Part shown: piece by piece, positions 54,285 to 62,913 of the stretch
Position numbering within the stretch: position 1 is the stretch's first letter
Layout of the letters: every line of letters begins with the position of its first letter
Assembly: GCF_003052265.1 (NCBI RefSeq)
Contig: NZ_QANS01000003.1
Location: 124,001 to 188,000, forward strand
Direction: 5' to 3'
DNA length: 64,000 nt
Source: Stenotrophobium rhamnosiphilum
Lineage (GTDB): Bacteria > Pseudomonadota > Gammaproteobacteria > Nevskiales > Nevskiaceae
Translations under genes and position numbers: made by a program
Notes under the pieces: model-generated
What the model saw: only the letters and a program-made list of their open reading frames with translations
Told to the model about the DNA's origin: nothing
Database searches by the model: none

Positions 54285-56204
54285 ATGCGCTCTATCGCTC
54301 TTTTATTGATGCTGCTTGTTCTTGTGCCGAGCCTGTCTTGGGCGAACGGCGATCCACAGTATCTTGCTGAGCTACAACAATCCGCTCGCAGCGCAAAGCT
54401 TGCAGAAAATCCTTACTGGCATCGCCTGCTGCATTTCCATAAAAATAAACTCTTACCGGGCAGCACCAGCACGATTGATGCGGCCATTTTCTTTAATGCG
54501 CCGAATGGCAACACAAATACACAAGCCGAGCTCGACGCTACGCTCGCAAAATTTTTCAGTGACGAACCCATTCTGGAAGAGTTGCCACAGTGTCGTTTCA
54601 AGGCACGCTATGAATGGCTGCGCGAACAATTGCATTTCGACGCTGCGCGCTTACCCACGCAGAGTTGTCCGATGCACGACGAGTGGATGGGCAATCTCGA
54701 CACCGTAGCGATCTCTGCGGTATTTGCCTCGAACGATCTCAACAGTCCGGCAACGATGTATGGCCACTCGTTGCTGCGCCTTGATAAGCGCGGACAAGAC
54801 GTCGACCAACGTCTGCTCGCTTATGCCGTGAACTACGCTGCGGATATTGCGCAGGGCGAGAACATGCTCACCTACACGGTGCTCGGTTTGTCTGGCGGTT
54901 TCGACGGGCAATACTCGGTGTATCGCTATCACGAGAAAGTGCGTCAGTACGCACGCATCAATAATCGTGACCTCTGGGAGTATTCGCTGAAGCTCAATCC
55001 AGATGAAGTACGGCATGTGCTGTGGCATCTGTGGGAGATGCGTGGCGTCGGCTCCAACTATTATTTCTTCACCGAAAATTGTTCTTACATGATGTTGGCG
55101 CTGCTGCAAACTGCGCGACCCGGTTTGTATCTCACCGAGCAATACGATTTCCCCGGGCTCTACACGATGCCGGTAGATACTTTGCGCACGCTGCGTAATG
55201 CAGGCTTAGTCGGCGAGCTCGGCTTTCGCCCATCGCTGGCACGTCGTCTGCAACATCAACTCAAGCAGTTAGCACCAGCACAAGAAGATTGGGTGTTGGA
55301 TGCCAGTGAGCATCAACTCAACTTTGATGATCCTGCTTACAAACTAGCGAGCCCACGCGATCAAGCGAGAATGTTGGAAGCCGCCAATGATCGTTTGCTG
55401 TTCGGGTATTCAGAAAATAACGTGGAGCGCGAACGTGCACTGCCGCAAAGCCACGCATTGCAATCTGCGCGTAGCAAGATCAATGCAAAGCCCGATTTTG
55501 ATCCGGTGCCTCAGCCTGCCACTTCGCCAGAACTCGGCCACGCAACCTCGCGCTGGAATGTTGCTTGGCGCAACAGCAACGATGCCAATGCCGCAGTGCT
55601 GGGTTATCGCGCCGCGTATCACGAACGTCTTGATCCACCCGCAGGCTATCTCGCAGGCGGTGAACTGGAATGTTTTGATTTAAACCTGCTCGTTCGCAAC
55701 GGCAAGCTCAAGCTGTCCAATTTCACGCTTGTGAATGTTCAAGCCGTCAGCGCTTGGGACCGCGCATTCAAACCAATCTCGTGGCAGGTCTCTGGTGGTC
55801 TGCGCCGTTATGGTCTCGACGCTTTACGTGCAGATCCGCAAGGCCGCACCGGCGCTTACGTTGATGCGGGCGTCGGCATTGCCGCTGCGCCTTTTGAGAC
55901 GGCGTATGTTTACGGCTTTGCATTTGCTGAAGCGGATGCCAATCGCGATCTCAATGAGGATTACGCTGTAGCAGCGGGGCTGCGCGCGGGTTTCTCATGG
56001 AGCATCGCTTCGCGCTTCATGCAGCAGATCGAAACCGATTGGGTCGGGCCTGTCGTTGGTAGTAGCAGCAATCGCTTGTCGCTGCGCTTGGGCTCTCAAT
56101 GGCAGATGGCGCCTAACAATGGGCTACGCCTTTCACTCAATTACGCGCGAGAATCGAATCTCGACGCACATGACATCCAACTGAGCTGGCTCCATTATTT
56201 TTAA
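54285..56204 (+). CDS. DUF4105/Lnb-like envelope protein with barrel-like C terminus
   Basis: 639 residues with a signal peptide ending SWAN. The DUF4105 domain (about 90-330; family now linked to the lipoprotein N-acyltransferase Lnb) has NSPATMYGHSLLRLDKRG with His161, SVYRYHEKVRQYARINNRDLWEY and YYFFTENCSYMMLALL with Cys266; His161 and Cys266 are the likely catalytic pair. From about 400 the chain becomes strand-rich (KLKLSNFTLVNVQAVSAWD, GLRLSLNYARESNLDAHDI) and ends in aromatic WLHYF, like an outer-membrane barrel. Whether it acylates lipoproteins here is untested. The hydrolase gene starts right after its stop. Confidence 0.85.
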   Translation: MRSIALLLMLLVLVPSLSWANGDPQYLAELQQSARSAKLAENPYWHRLLHFHKNKLLPGSTSTIDAAIFFNAPNGNTNTQAELDATLAKFFSDEPILEELPQCRFKARYEWLREQLHFDAARLPTQSCPMHDEWMGNLDTVAISAVFASNDLNSPATMYGHSLLRLDKRGQDVDQRLLAYAVNYAADIAQGENMLTYTVLGLSGGFDGQYSVYRYHEKVRQYARINNRDLWEYSLKLNPDEVRHVLWHLWEMRGVGSNYYFFTENCSYMMLALLQTARPGLYLTEQYDFPGLYTMPVDTLRTLRNAGLVGELGFRPSLARRLQHQLKQLAPAQEDWVLDASEHQLNFDDPAYKLASPRDQARMLEAANDRLLFGYSENNVERERALPQSHALQSARSKINAKPDFDPVPQPATSPELGHATSRWNVAWRNSNDANAAVLGYRAAYHERLDPPAGYLAGGELECFDLNLLVRNGKLKLSNFTLVNVQAVSAWDRAFKPISWQVSGGLRRYGLDALRADPQGRTGAYVDAGVGIAAAPFETAYVYGFAFAEADANRDLNEDYAVAAGLRAGFSWSIASRFMQQIETDWVGPVVGSSSNRLSLRLGSQWQMAPNNGLRLSLNYARESNLDAHDIQLSWLHYF

Positions 56205-57077
56205 ATGCGCGCAATCCCGTTCCGCCGCCGTTTAACTTTTATCGCCTTGTTACTGTGCAGCCTGTTCGCGGGCTGCACCGGTATTTTTTTGCAGCCTGAT
56301 CGCATCACTCACTATCCAGAGCGCTCTTTCGGCACGCCGGTCGAAGATCGCTGGATCACCAGCGCCGATGGCACCAAGCTCCACGCGCTGTTCATGCCAA
56401 CCAGCACAACGCCTAAAGCCACCATTTTGTATTTGCATGGCAATGCCGAAAACCTGACGACACATGCTCATCTGGTGAGCTGGCTGCCGCCGCAGGGCTA
56501 TCAAGTGCTGGCGCTCGATTACCGTGGTTACGGCACATCGGAAGGCATACAGACAATTGATGATGTGCATCAAGATGCCGAAGCTGCGCTGGCTTGGCTT
56601 GTCGCTCAGCCACGCGAAAAAACCGGGCCGATCATCGTTTACGGACAAAGCCTTGGTGGTTCGATCGCCACCTATCTGGTCGCCCGCAGCCTGCTACGAA
56701 GCAAAGTCTCGGCTCTGATCATCGACAGTGCCTTTTCAAGCTACCGTCGCATCGCCCGCGAAAAATTGTCCCTGTTCTGGCTGACCTGGCCTTTCCAGTG
56801 GCCATTCTCGTTTCTGGTCTCAGACCAGTATGCGGCTGAAGATCAGATCGCCCGGATCAGCCCGATCCCGCTCTTGATCATGCATGGCGATATGGATGGG
56901 ATCGTCGACGTTAGTCATGCCCAACGCCTGTATGCCGCCGCCCGCGAACCCAAGCAGTTGTGGATCGTCGCCGGGGGTCAGCACATCAACGCCACGTTTC
57001 ACCCCGATATCCGCCTGCGTTTTCTGGATTTTCTACAGAAAAGCGTCAGCCAGCCAGTAACCCCGCCGACCCCTTAA
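56205..57077 (+). CDS. Alpha/beta-hydrolase lipoprotein
   Basis: 290 residues, ATG immediately after the upstream TAA. Lipobox LFAGC (Cys24). Alpha/beta-hydrolase fold with ILYLHGNAEN (oxyanion loop), nucleophile Ser149 in YGQSLGGS, Asp231 (MHGDMDG) and His260 (GGQHI). It resembles the YfhR/BAAT-like hydrolases. The natural ester or thioester is unknown; its coupling to the Lnb-like gene suggests a joint role in envelope lipid or lipoprotein metabolism. Confidence 0.88.
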   Translation: MRAIPFRRRLTFIALLLCSLFAGCTGIFLQPDRITHYPERSFGTPVEDRWITSADGTKLHALFMPTSTTPKATILYLHGNAENLTTHAHLVSWLPPQGYQVLALDYRGYGTSEGIQTIDDVHQDAEAALAWLVAQPREKTGPIIVYGQSLGGSIATYLVARSLLRSKVSALIIDSAFSSYRRIAREKLSLFWLTWPFQWPFSFLVSDQYAAEDQIARISPIPLLIMHGDMDGIVDVSHAQRLYAAAREPKQLWIVAGGQHINATFHPDIRLRFLDFLQKSVSQPVTPPTP

Positions 57078-57265
57078 CTCCGCGCCAAACAGCGCTACTA
57101 TTCAGTCAGACCCTGCAGAGCAAGGATCGCTTGCTGCCCGCCCAATAGGTGCGGGCATGCGCCACATTGACAGTGTGTAACGTCGCGCCAGCCAATGTGA
57201 GTATCCTGTGCTGAGCGCAGCATCGGCCAAAATATTATTCAGTCTGTCAGCGAGAGGGGAGCGTA

Positions 57266-59092
57266 ATGAAAAAGGTCGCACTAGGTGCAGCGGTATTTCT
57301 GTGGACGGCGTGTAGCGCACATGCAGCAGTCACTGCCGCAGAAGCCGCACGACTCGGCAAGGATCTGACCGACGTCGGCGCAGAACGCGCTGGCAACAAG
57401 GCCGGCACCATCCCCGCATATGTTGGTCGTGCCGCATTTGGTGATGCACAAACCAAACTGACGCACGCCAAGCTTGAAGAGCTGCGTGGCCGTTTGGTCA
57501 AAGACATCAACCAGATCATCACCGACCCCAAAGCCGTCAACGAAGTGTTGGCGCTGGGTCAATCGATCATGGACAGCGATCCGGGCAAGTTCCAGCAAGT
57601 CATGAAGCTGGTCCGCAGCATGCTTTCTTCGGATGCCAGCCTCAAAGCTGATTTCGACAAAGTGCTGGCCACCCGTGGCGGCAAGAGTGTTGATGGCTTG
57701 CTGACGCAAGTCGACCAGAAGAAAGTAAAACTCACCGATCTGAGTCCTGACATTGTCGCCGTGCTGAACAGCATGAAAGACAAGCCTAATATGGTGTCGC
57801 GCTTGGTTGCCGCGTTTGATATCGGCAAGGCATTGGAATTGGCCGCACTGGCCGATGACAAAACCAAGGGCCGCAGCGGCTCTGATTTGATGATGAGCTA
57901 CGCACCGGGCTACGTGAAAGATTTTCTCACGTACAAAGTGCCGGGCGCTGATCCTACTTCGTTCATCAAACCGCTTTACGTCATCACCAGCGCCAACATG
58001 GCGAAGTACGAAGCGATCTTGAGCGAAGGCCACAAGGCCATGTTCAAGACCTACCCTGATTACAAGATCATCGTTTATCCGACGGTCCGTAACGCTTTCT
58101 TCCCAGACGCAATCAACAAAGCCACGATCGCCAACGCAAGCACCGCGTCATTGAATGGCACCGATGATGTCGTCGGCGCCAAGCTCGGCTTCCCGTTCCC
58201 AATTCCTAAAGCGGGCGCTGAACCGATTTGGAACCACAAGCTGAAGTTCCGCGGCTCTGCTGTTAAGCGTTACAACAACCAAGCCATCGTTCAGTCTGAC
58301 GGCACCTATCGCATCTCCAAGCTGATTGAAGATGTGAAGTTCAAATACGCCAACCTCAAAGATCCGGCGTCTCCAGACAAGAGCAAGATTTTTGCTTACT
58401 ACATGCAGTCCGTGCTCTCGCCACCACGCGTTGCTGGTCAGATCACGCTGGTGCAGGAAACCGCTGGCGGCGCAGGCAACACGCGTATCGCTTACCTCTA
58501 CAGCCCAGGCCTTGGCCGCGTGAACCGCGCACCAGACGTGGGCTATGACAATCCTTCAATCGGTTCAGACGGCGAACAGTTCAACGATCAGATCGACGTC
58601 TTCAACGGCGCGCAGGATCGTTTCGATTGGAAGTTGATCGGCAAGAAAGAAATCCTGATCCCGTACAACTCTTGGGTCATCAACAGCCCAACGTTCAAGT
58701 ACAAGGACATCATTCGTCCTGGTCACATCAACCAAGATCTCGCACGTTATGAATTGCATCGCGTTTGGGTCGTCGAAGCCACGCTGCGCGCGGGTCAGCG
58801 CCATCGCTTCGGCAAGCGCCGCTTCTACATCGACGAAGATTCCTGGTCGATCTCGATTGTCGATTGCTACGACAACCGCGGCCTGCTGTGGAAAGTACAA
58901 GAAGCGCATCTGTTGACCGTGCCGTTCATCCCGACCGTCACCGGTATTCCTGAAACGATTTATGACTTGCAGTCGAAGCGTTACTTCGTGACGTCGATGA
59001 CCAACGAAGACGCGATCTCGGATTTCGAGGTCAACTACACCGACGACTTCTTCTCATCCGACGGCCTCAAGCGTAAGGCACGTTCCAAATGA
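57266..59092 (+). CDS. DUF1329-family protein with helical insertion
   Basis: 608 residues against about 450 usual. Signal peptide ends near AHAAV. The family start DLTDVGAERAGNKAGTIPAYVG (33-54) and KPLYVITSANMAKYEAILSEG (235-255), normally close together, are separated by about 180 residues. These are mostly helical (for example LEELRGRLVKDINQIITD, FQQVMKLVRSMLSSD) and look inserted. The C-terminal half, with RYELHRVWVVEATLRAGQRH and RRFYIDEDSW, is typical; this part has a LolB-like fold in relatives. GAGGGGAG lies before the ATG. It overlaps the next gene (ATGA). Probably a periplasmic carrier of a hydrophobic substrate. Confidence 0.88.
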   Translation: MKKVALGAAVFLWTACSAHAAVTAAEAARLGKDLTDVGAERAGNKAGTIPAYVGRAAFGDAQTKLTHAKLEELRGRLVKDINQIITDPKAVNEVLALGQSIMDSDPGKFQQVMKLVRSMLSSDASLKADFDKVLATRGGKSVDGLLTQVDQKKVKLTDLSPDIVAVLNSMKDKPNMVSRLVAAFDIGKALELAALADDKTKGRSGSDLMMSYAPGYVKDFLTYKVPGADPTSFIKPLYVITSANMAKYEAILSEGHKAMFKTYPDYKIIVYPTVRNAFFPDAINKATIANASTASLNGTDDVVGAKLGFPFPIPKAGAEPIWNHKLKFRGSAVKRYNNQAIVQSDGTYRISKLIEDVKFKYANLKDPASPDKSKIFAYYMQSVLSPPRVAGQITLVQETAGGAGNTRIAYLYSPGLGRVNRAPDVGYDNPSIGSDGEQFNDQIDVFNGAQDRFDWKLIGKKEILIPYNSWVINSPTFKYKDIIRPGHINQDLARYELHRVWVVEATLRAGQRHRFGKRRFYIDEDSWSISIVDCYDNRGLLWKVQEAHLLTVPFIPTVTGIPETIYDLQSKRYFVTSMTNEDAISDFEVNYTDDFFSSDGLKRKARSK

Positions 59093-60123
59093 AGCGCGCA
59101 GCTCTGGCGCTAGCCGCAGCAATGCTGGCTGGCAACGCAGCTGCACAAGAGGCTGCACCTCCAGCAGCGCCATCAGTCGGCCCTCGGGCCGCACTGATGG
59201 CGCCCAAGGCCGCGCAAGCACGCATGCTCGACATCACCACCGCAGGTTCATCTGCGGTGGCGGTGGGCGAGCAGGGCGTGATTCTTCGCTCGACTGACGG
59301 CAAGACGTGGACGCAGTCACCCTCTCCTGTGAACTCCATGCTCACGCGTGTGCGTTTCACCGATGCTAAAAATGGTTGGGTGCTCGGCTACAGCGGCAGC
59401 ATTCTGCAAACCGTTGATGGCGGCGCAACTTGGAAGCTACGTCACTACAACGCCGAACAACATGCGATGTACGACATCCTGTTTCTGGATGCGCAACATG
59501 GTTTTGCTGTTGGCGGCTTCGGCAATGTTCTTGAAACCCGTGACGGCGGTGCAACGTGGGCTGAATCTGCGCCTGCGCTCGCTGACCAGCGTCTGCATCT
59601 CAATGCCATTATCAAATTGGCAGACGGCAGCATCCTGATCGCAGGTGAGCACGGCTTGTTAGCGCATTCGACTGATGCAGGCGCAAGCTGGAAAGCCTTG
59701 TCATCTCCGTACATCGGCTCCTTCTTTGGCGCAGCTCCACAAGGCGACAAGGGCGCATTGGTTTACGGCATGCGCGGTAATGTTTTTGAAGCTTCAGATA
59801 TTGCAGCCTGCCCAGCAGAAGACGTCGCCAAGTGGGATCCGGACAAGCAAGTCACCGCCGACTCATCCGAAAAGATCGCAGCATTGGGTTGGAAGAAAAT
59901 CCAAAACCCTTCGAATGAAAGTCTGTTCGGCGTTATGCAGCTCAAATCTTCGCGCGTGTTCTTTGGAATCAATGGCACCGTGTTGCAGCAACAAAATAAT
60001 GAAGGCGCGTTGGCTCCAGTGAAAACGTCTGCAGTCGAAACACTGGTACACGCCGTGACCTTTAACAACCGCGTGATCGCGGTGGGCCGTCAAGGCATTC
60101 AAGATCTGGGGAGATTGCCATGA
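59089..60123 (+). CDS. Ycf48/Hcf136-like beta-propeller protein
   Basis: 344 residues, signal peptide ending AAAQ. Propeller with Asp-box turns STDGKTW, TVDGGATW, TRDGGATW and STDAGASW, and paired blades such as DAKNGWVLGYSGSILQT and DAQHGFAVGGFGNVLET. Known in plants and cyanobacteria as a photosystem assembly factor; in hydrocarbon-degrading gammaproteobacteria it recurs between DUF1329 and RND genes with unknown role, probably as an assembly or periplasmic adaptor. Overlaps both neighbours (ATGA). Confidence 0.9.
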   Translation: MKRAALALAAAMLAGNAAAQEAAPPAAPSVGPRAALMAPKAAQARMLDITTAGSSAVAVGEQGVILRSTDGKTWTQSPSPVNSMLTRVRFTDAKNGWVLGYSGSILQTVDGGATWKLRHYNAEQHAMYDILFLDAQHGFAVGGFGNVLETRDGGATWAESAPALADQRLHLNAIIKLADGSILIAGEHGLLAHSTDAGASWKALSSPYIGSFFGAAPQGDKGALVYGMRGNVFEASDIAACPAEDVAKWDPDKQVTADSSEKIAALGWKKIQNPSNESLFGVMQLKSSRVFFGINGTVLQQQNNEGALAPVKTSAVETLVHAVTFNNRVIAVGRQGIQDLGRLP

Positions 60124-62693
60124 CCGCGCCGATGCGTGAAACCAACTTCACCCGCACGGTCCTCAAGCTTGTTGAGCCGCCAATTTTCAAATGGCGTGCA
60201 GTCACACTGACGGTCTTGTTTCTGCTGACGGCTTTCTTTGCGTGGAACGCTGCACAGCTGCGCCCGAATGCGGGCTGGCTGAAGATGGTGCCGAAAGAGC
60301 ACCCGTACATGCAGACCTTCATGCAGTACTACAAGGATTTCGGCGGTGCCAACACCGTTCTGATTTCGCTGCATAACAACAAGGGCACGATCTATCAGCC
60401 TGAGTTCATGGAGACGCTGCGCAAAGCCTCGGATGACGCCTTCTTTATTCCAGGTGTTGACCGCGCACGTGTAACGTCAATCTTCTCGCCTTCAATTCTC
60501 TACGTTGAAGTTGTTGAAGGTGGTTTGTCTGGCGAAAACGTCATTCCTTCAACCTACACGCCATCGCCGGAGATGATGCAGCGCATTAAGCGCAACGTCG
60601 CCAAGGCTAGCGTCATTGGTCGATTGGTTTCGCAAGATCAAACCACGGCACTCATTCAACTTGAGTTGCTGGAAAACGATCCAACTGCCGGCACGACTGC
60701 TTCACTAAGCGATTCCGCCAAGCCGATGAGCGAACGCATGCGCGAAGCATGGGAACGCGGCGCGCTGGCTGGCGAAGTTGCGCCTGAAAAGCCAACGCTG
60801 AGCGATCGCATCAAGGCCGTCAGCACCTTGTCGATGAAAGGCTCCAAACCTGAACCGGGCCTCGACTATGTGAAGGTTGGCGAGAAGCTCGAAGAAATCC
60901 GCGCCAAGTACGAATCCAAAGACATCACCGTCAGCATCGTTGGCTTTGCCAAAGTTGTTGATGACATGACCAAGGCTTCGATGGAAGTCGCATCGTTCTT
61001 TGTGATCGCGCTGATTCTCACCGGCTTGCTGCTGTGGGCTTACATCGGTTCTTTCCGTCTTGCGATGTTGGTTGTCGCGACGTCGCTGGTCGCTTGTACT
61101 TGGGAATTGGGTCTGCTGAATCTGGTCGGTTACGGCCTCGATCCATTCGCGATGCTGGTGCCATTCCTGATCATGTCAGTCTCGGTCAGTCACGGCGTGC
61201 AATACGCCAACTCATGGGCGAATGAAGTTGCGACGCGTAACGTCACGCCGTATCAGGCTTCACTCGCAACGTTCCGCTCATTGGCAATTCCCGGCGTTGT
61301 TGCACTGCTCACCAACGTTGCGGGCTTCTCGACGATTTATCTGATCAACATTCAGGTGATTCGCGAAATGTCGGTCAACGCAGCCTTCGGTATGGCCGGC
61401 GTGATCATCGTCAACAAGGTGCTGTTGCCTGCGCTTCTATCTTACATGCGCTTGCCGAATATTCCGAAGTTCCGTGAAGCACAGGAACTGCGTGAACGCA
61501 TGGGCGATGCCGTGTTCAAGAAGATGGCGGTGTTGACGCATCGTGGTCCAGCAACGGTTGTACTGGTCATCTGCGCAGCGCTGTCGATCTTTGGAGCTAG
61601 CCAGTATCACAAGGTGCAGATCGGTGACACCACCGACGGCGTTCCAGAACTGCGTCCAGATTCACGCTTCAACCAAGATGCTCGCGCCATCGCGCAAAAC
61701 TTTACGATGGGCGTCGATCATCTCAAGGTTGTTGTCGAATCCTTTGATGACGGTTGCGTTGATTATTCGGTCGCTTCAGAAGTCGATAACTTCAATTGGT
61801 ATATGAAGAACCAGCCAGGCGTACGTGATGTGTTGTCGCTGTATGACCTCGCCAAGTTCGCACATGCCGGTTTAAGTGAAGGCCGTCTGGACGCTGAAGT
61901 ATTGCCGCATCAACAGCAAGCACTCGCGCAGATCACCGCGCTGGTGCCAACGACGACCGGCATGCTTAACAACACCTGTTCGGCAATCGCACTGTTTATC
62001 TTCACCACCGATCACAAGGCGGAAACGATCACGCATCTGACCGACGCGGTGAAGGCATACAGCGATAAATTCCAAGTTGATAAGCGCATCAAATTCCGCC
62101 TCGCATCCGGCAACATCGGCGTGATGGCAGCAACCAACGAGGAAGTTCGTCGTAACGAACTGCCGGTGGTTGCTTGGGTTTATGCGGTCATCATCCTGTT
62201 CCTGTGGCTCTCGTTCCGCACCGTCTCCGGCGTGCTCTGCGTAATTCTGCCTTTGGGCATGGTGACGCTGTTGGGCTATGCACTGATGGTTGCGATGGGC
62301 ATTGGCCAGAAGGTGGCGACGCTACCGGTCTTGGCATTCGCCTGCGGTGTCGGTGTCGACTACGGCATTTACAGTTACTCCGTGATTGCGGCGGGCCTAC
62401 GTAATGGCATGTCACTTGAAGAAGCGTATTACCAAAAGATGCGCTCAACGGGTAAAGCCACGCTATTCACCGGTCTGGGTCTCGCAACCGGTGTGGCGCT
62501 GTGGATCTTCTCTGATCTTCAGTTCCAGAAAGACATGGGCATCTTGTTGGTCTTCGGTTTCACCACCAACATGATTGGCGCCATCGTTGTACTGCCAGCA
62601 CTTGCGCACTTCCTGTCGAAGGAAGAGCTCAAGCATGCAGGTAAAGATCTCACCGCTGGCGCAAATGATGCGCTCAGCGAAGATCACAAGTAG
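60120..62693 (+). CDS. RND-superfamily lipid/hydrophobe transporter (MMPL type)
   Basis: 857 residues. One helix at about 27-48, a periplasmic domain (50-285), five helices (about 290-430), a sixth near 473-495, a second periplasmic domain (500-680) and the last helix set (about 683-830). LIMSVSVSHGVQYANSWA and FACGVGVDYGIYSYSVIA carry the polar residues of the proton relay (an Asp near 750). Single-gene MMPL RND proteins export lipids or sterol-like molecules. With DUF1329 and Ycf48-like partners it forms a recurring envelope module. No membrane-fusion protein is adjacent. Confidence 0.93.
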   Translation: MTAPMRETNFTRTVLKLVEPPIFKWRAVTLTVLFLLTAFFAWNAAQLRPNAGWLKMVPKEHPYMQTFMQYYKDFGGANTVLISLHNNKGTIYQPEFMETLRKASDDAFFIPGVDRARVTSIFSPSILYVEVVEGGLSGENVIPSTYTPSPEMMQRIKRNVAKASVIGRLVSQDQTTALIQLELLENDPTAGTTASLSDSAKPMSERMREAWERGALAGEVAPEKPTLSDRIKAVSTLSMKGSKPEPGLDYVKVGEKLEEIRAKYESKDITVSIVGFAKVVDDMTKASMEVASFFVIALILTGLLLWAYIGSFRLAMLVVATSLVACTWELGLLNLVGYGLDPFAMLVPFLIMSVSVSHGVQYANSWANEVATRNVTPYQASLATFRSLAIPGVVALLTNVAGFSTIYLINIQVIREMSVNAAFGMAGVIIVNKVLLPALLSYMRLPNIPKFREAQELRERMGDAVFKKMAVLTHRGPATVVLVICAALSIFGASQYHKVQIGDTTDGVPELRPDSRFNQDARAIAQNFTMGVDHLKVVVESFDDGCVDYSVASEVDNFNWYMKNQPGVRDVLSLYDLAKFAHAGLSEGRLDAEVLPHQQQALAQITALVPTTTGMLNNTCSAIALFIFTTDHKAETITHLTDAVKAYSDKFQVDKRIKFRLASGNIGVMAATNEEVRRNELPVVAWVYAVIILFLWLSFRTVSGVLCVILPLGMVTLLGYALMVAMGIGQKVATLPVLAFACGVGVDYGIYSYSVIAAGLRNGMSLEEAYYQKMRSTGKATLFTGLGLATGVALWIFSDLQFQKDMGILLVFGFTTNMIGAIVVLPALAHFLSKEELKHAGKDLTAGANDALSEDHK

Positions 62694-62706
62694 TACGCGT
62701 CAAATC

Positions 62707-62913
62707 ATGCAAAAAGATTTGCGTGAGACTTTGGGTACAGAGCGCCGCCTGGATTTCCTGGCGGCGCTTCCTGAATCTGCCCAAGCCAAATTAAGTGAAG
62801 ACATCCATGCTTCACGCAAACGTCAGCGCCAGTCGCTGGATGATGCGATCGAAAACGGCATGCGGATGGTTCCGATGTTGTTGCGCGGTCCGCTAAAGAA
62901 AATTCTTTTCTAA
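62707..62913 (+). CDS. Small basic helical protein, unknown
   Basis: 68 residues from ATG 62707; an in-frame extension overlaps the RND gene and is not protein-like. It is mostly helical and charged (ETLGTERRLDFLAALPES, IHASRKRQRQSLDDAIENG) with an amphipathic end (MVPMLLRGPLKKILF) that might touch a membrane. Its TAA overlaps the ATG of the next gene (TAATG), so it is coupled to the repeat protein. No family recognised. Confidence 0.65.
   Translation: MQKDLRETLGTERRLDFLAALPESAQAKLSEDIHASRKRQRQSLDDAIENGMRMVPMLLRGPLKKILF

Noticed and set aside
57281-58033. 250-residue open frame opposite the DUF1329 gene
   Set aside because: Antisense shadow of a recognised family gene, with no ribosome site or plausible domain.
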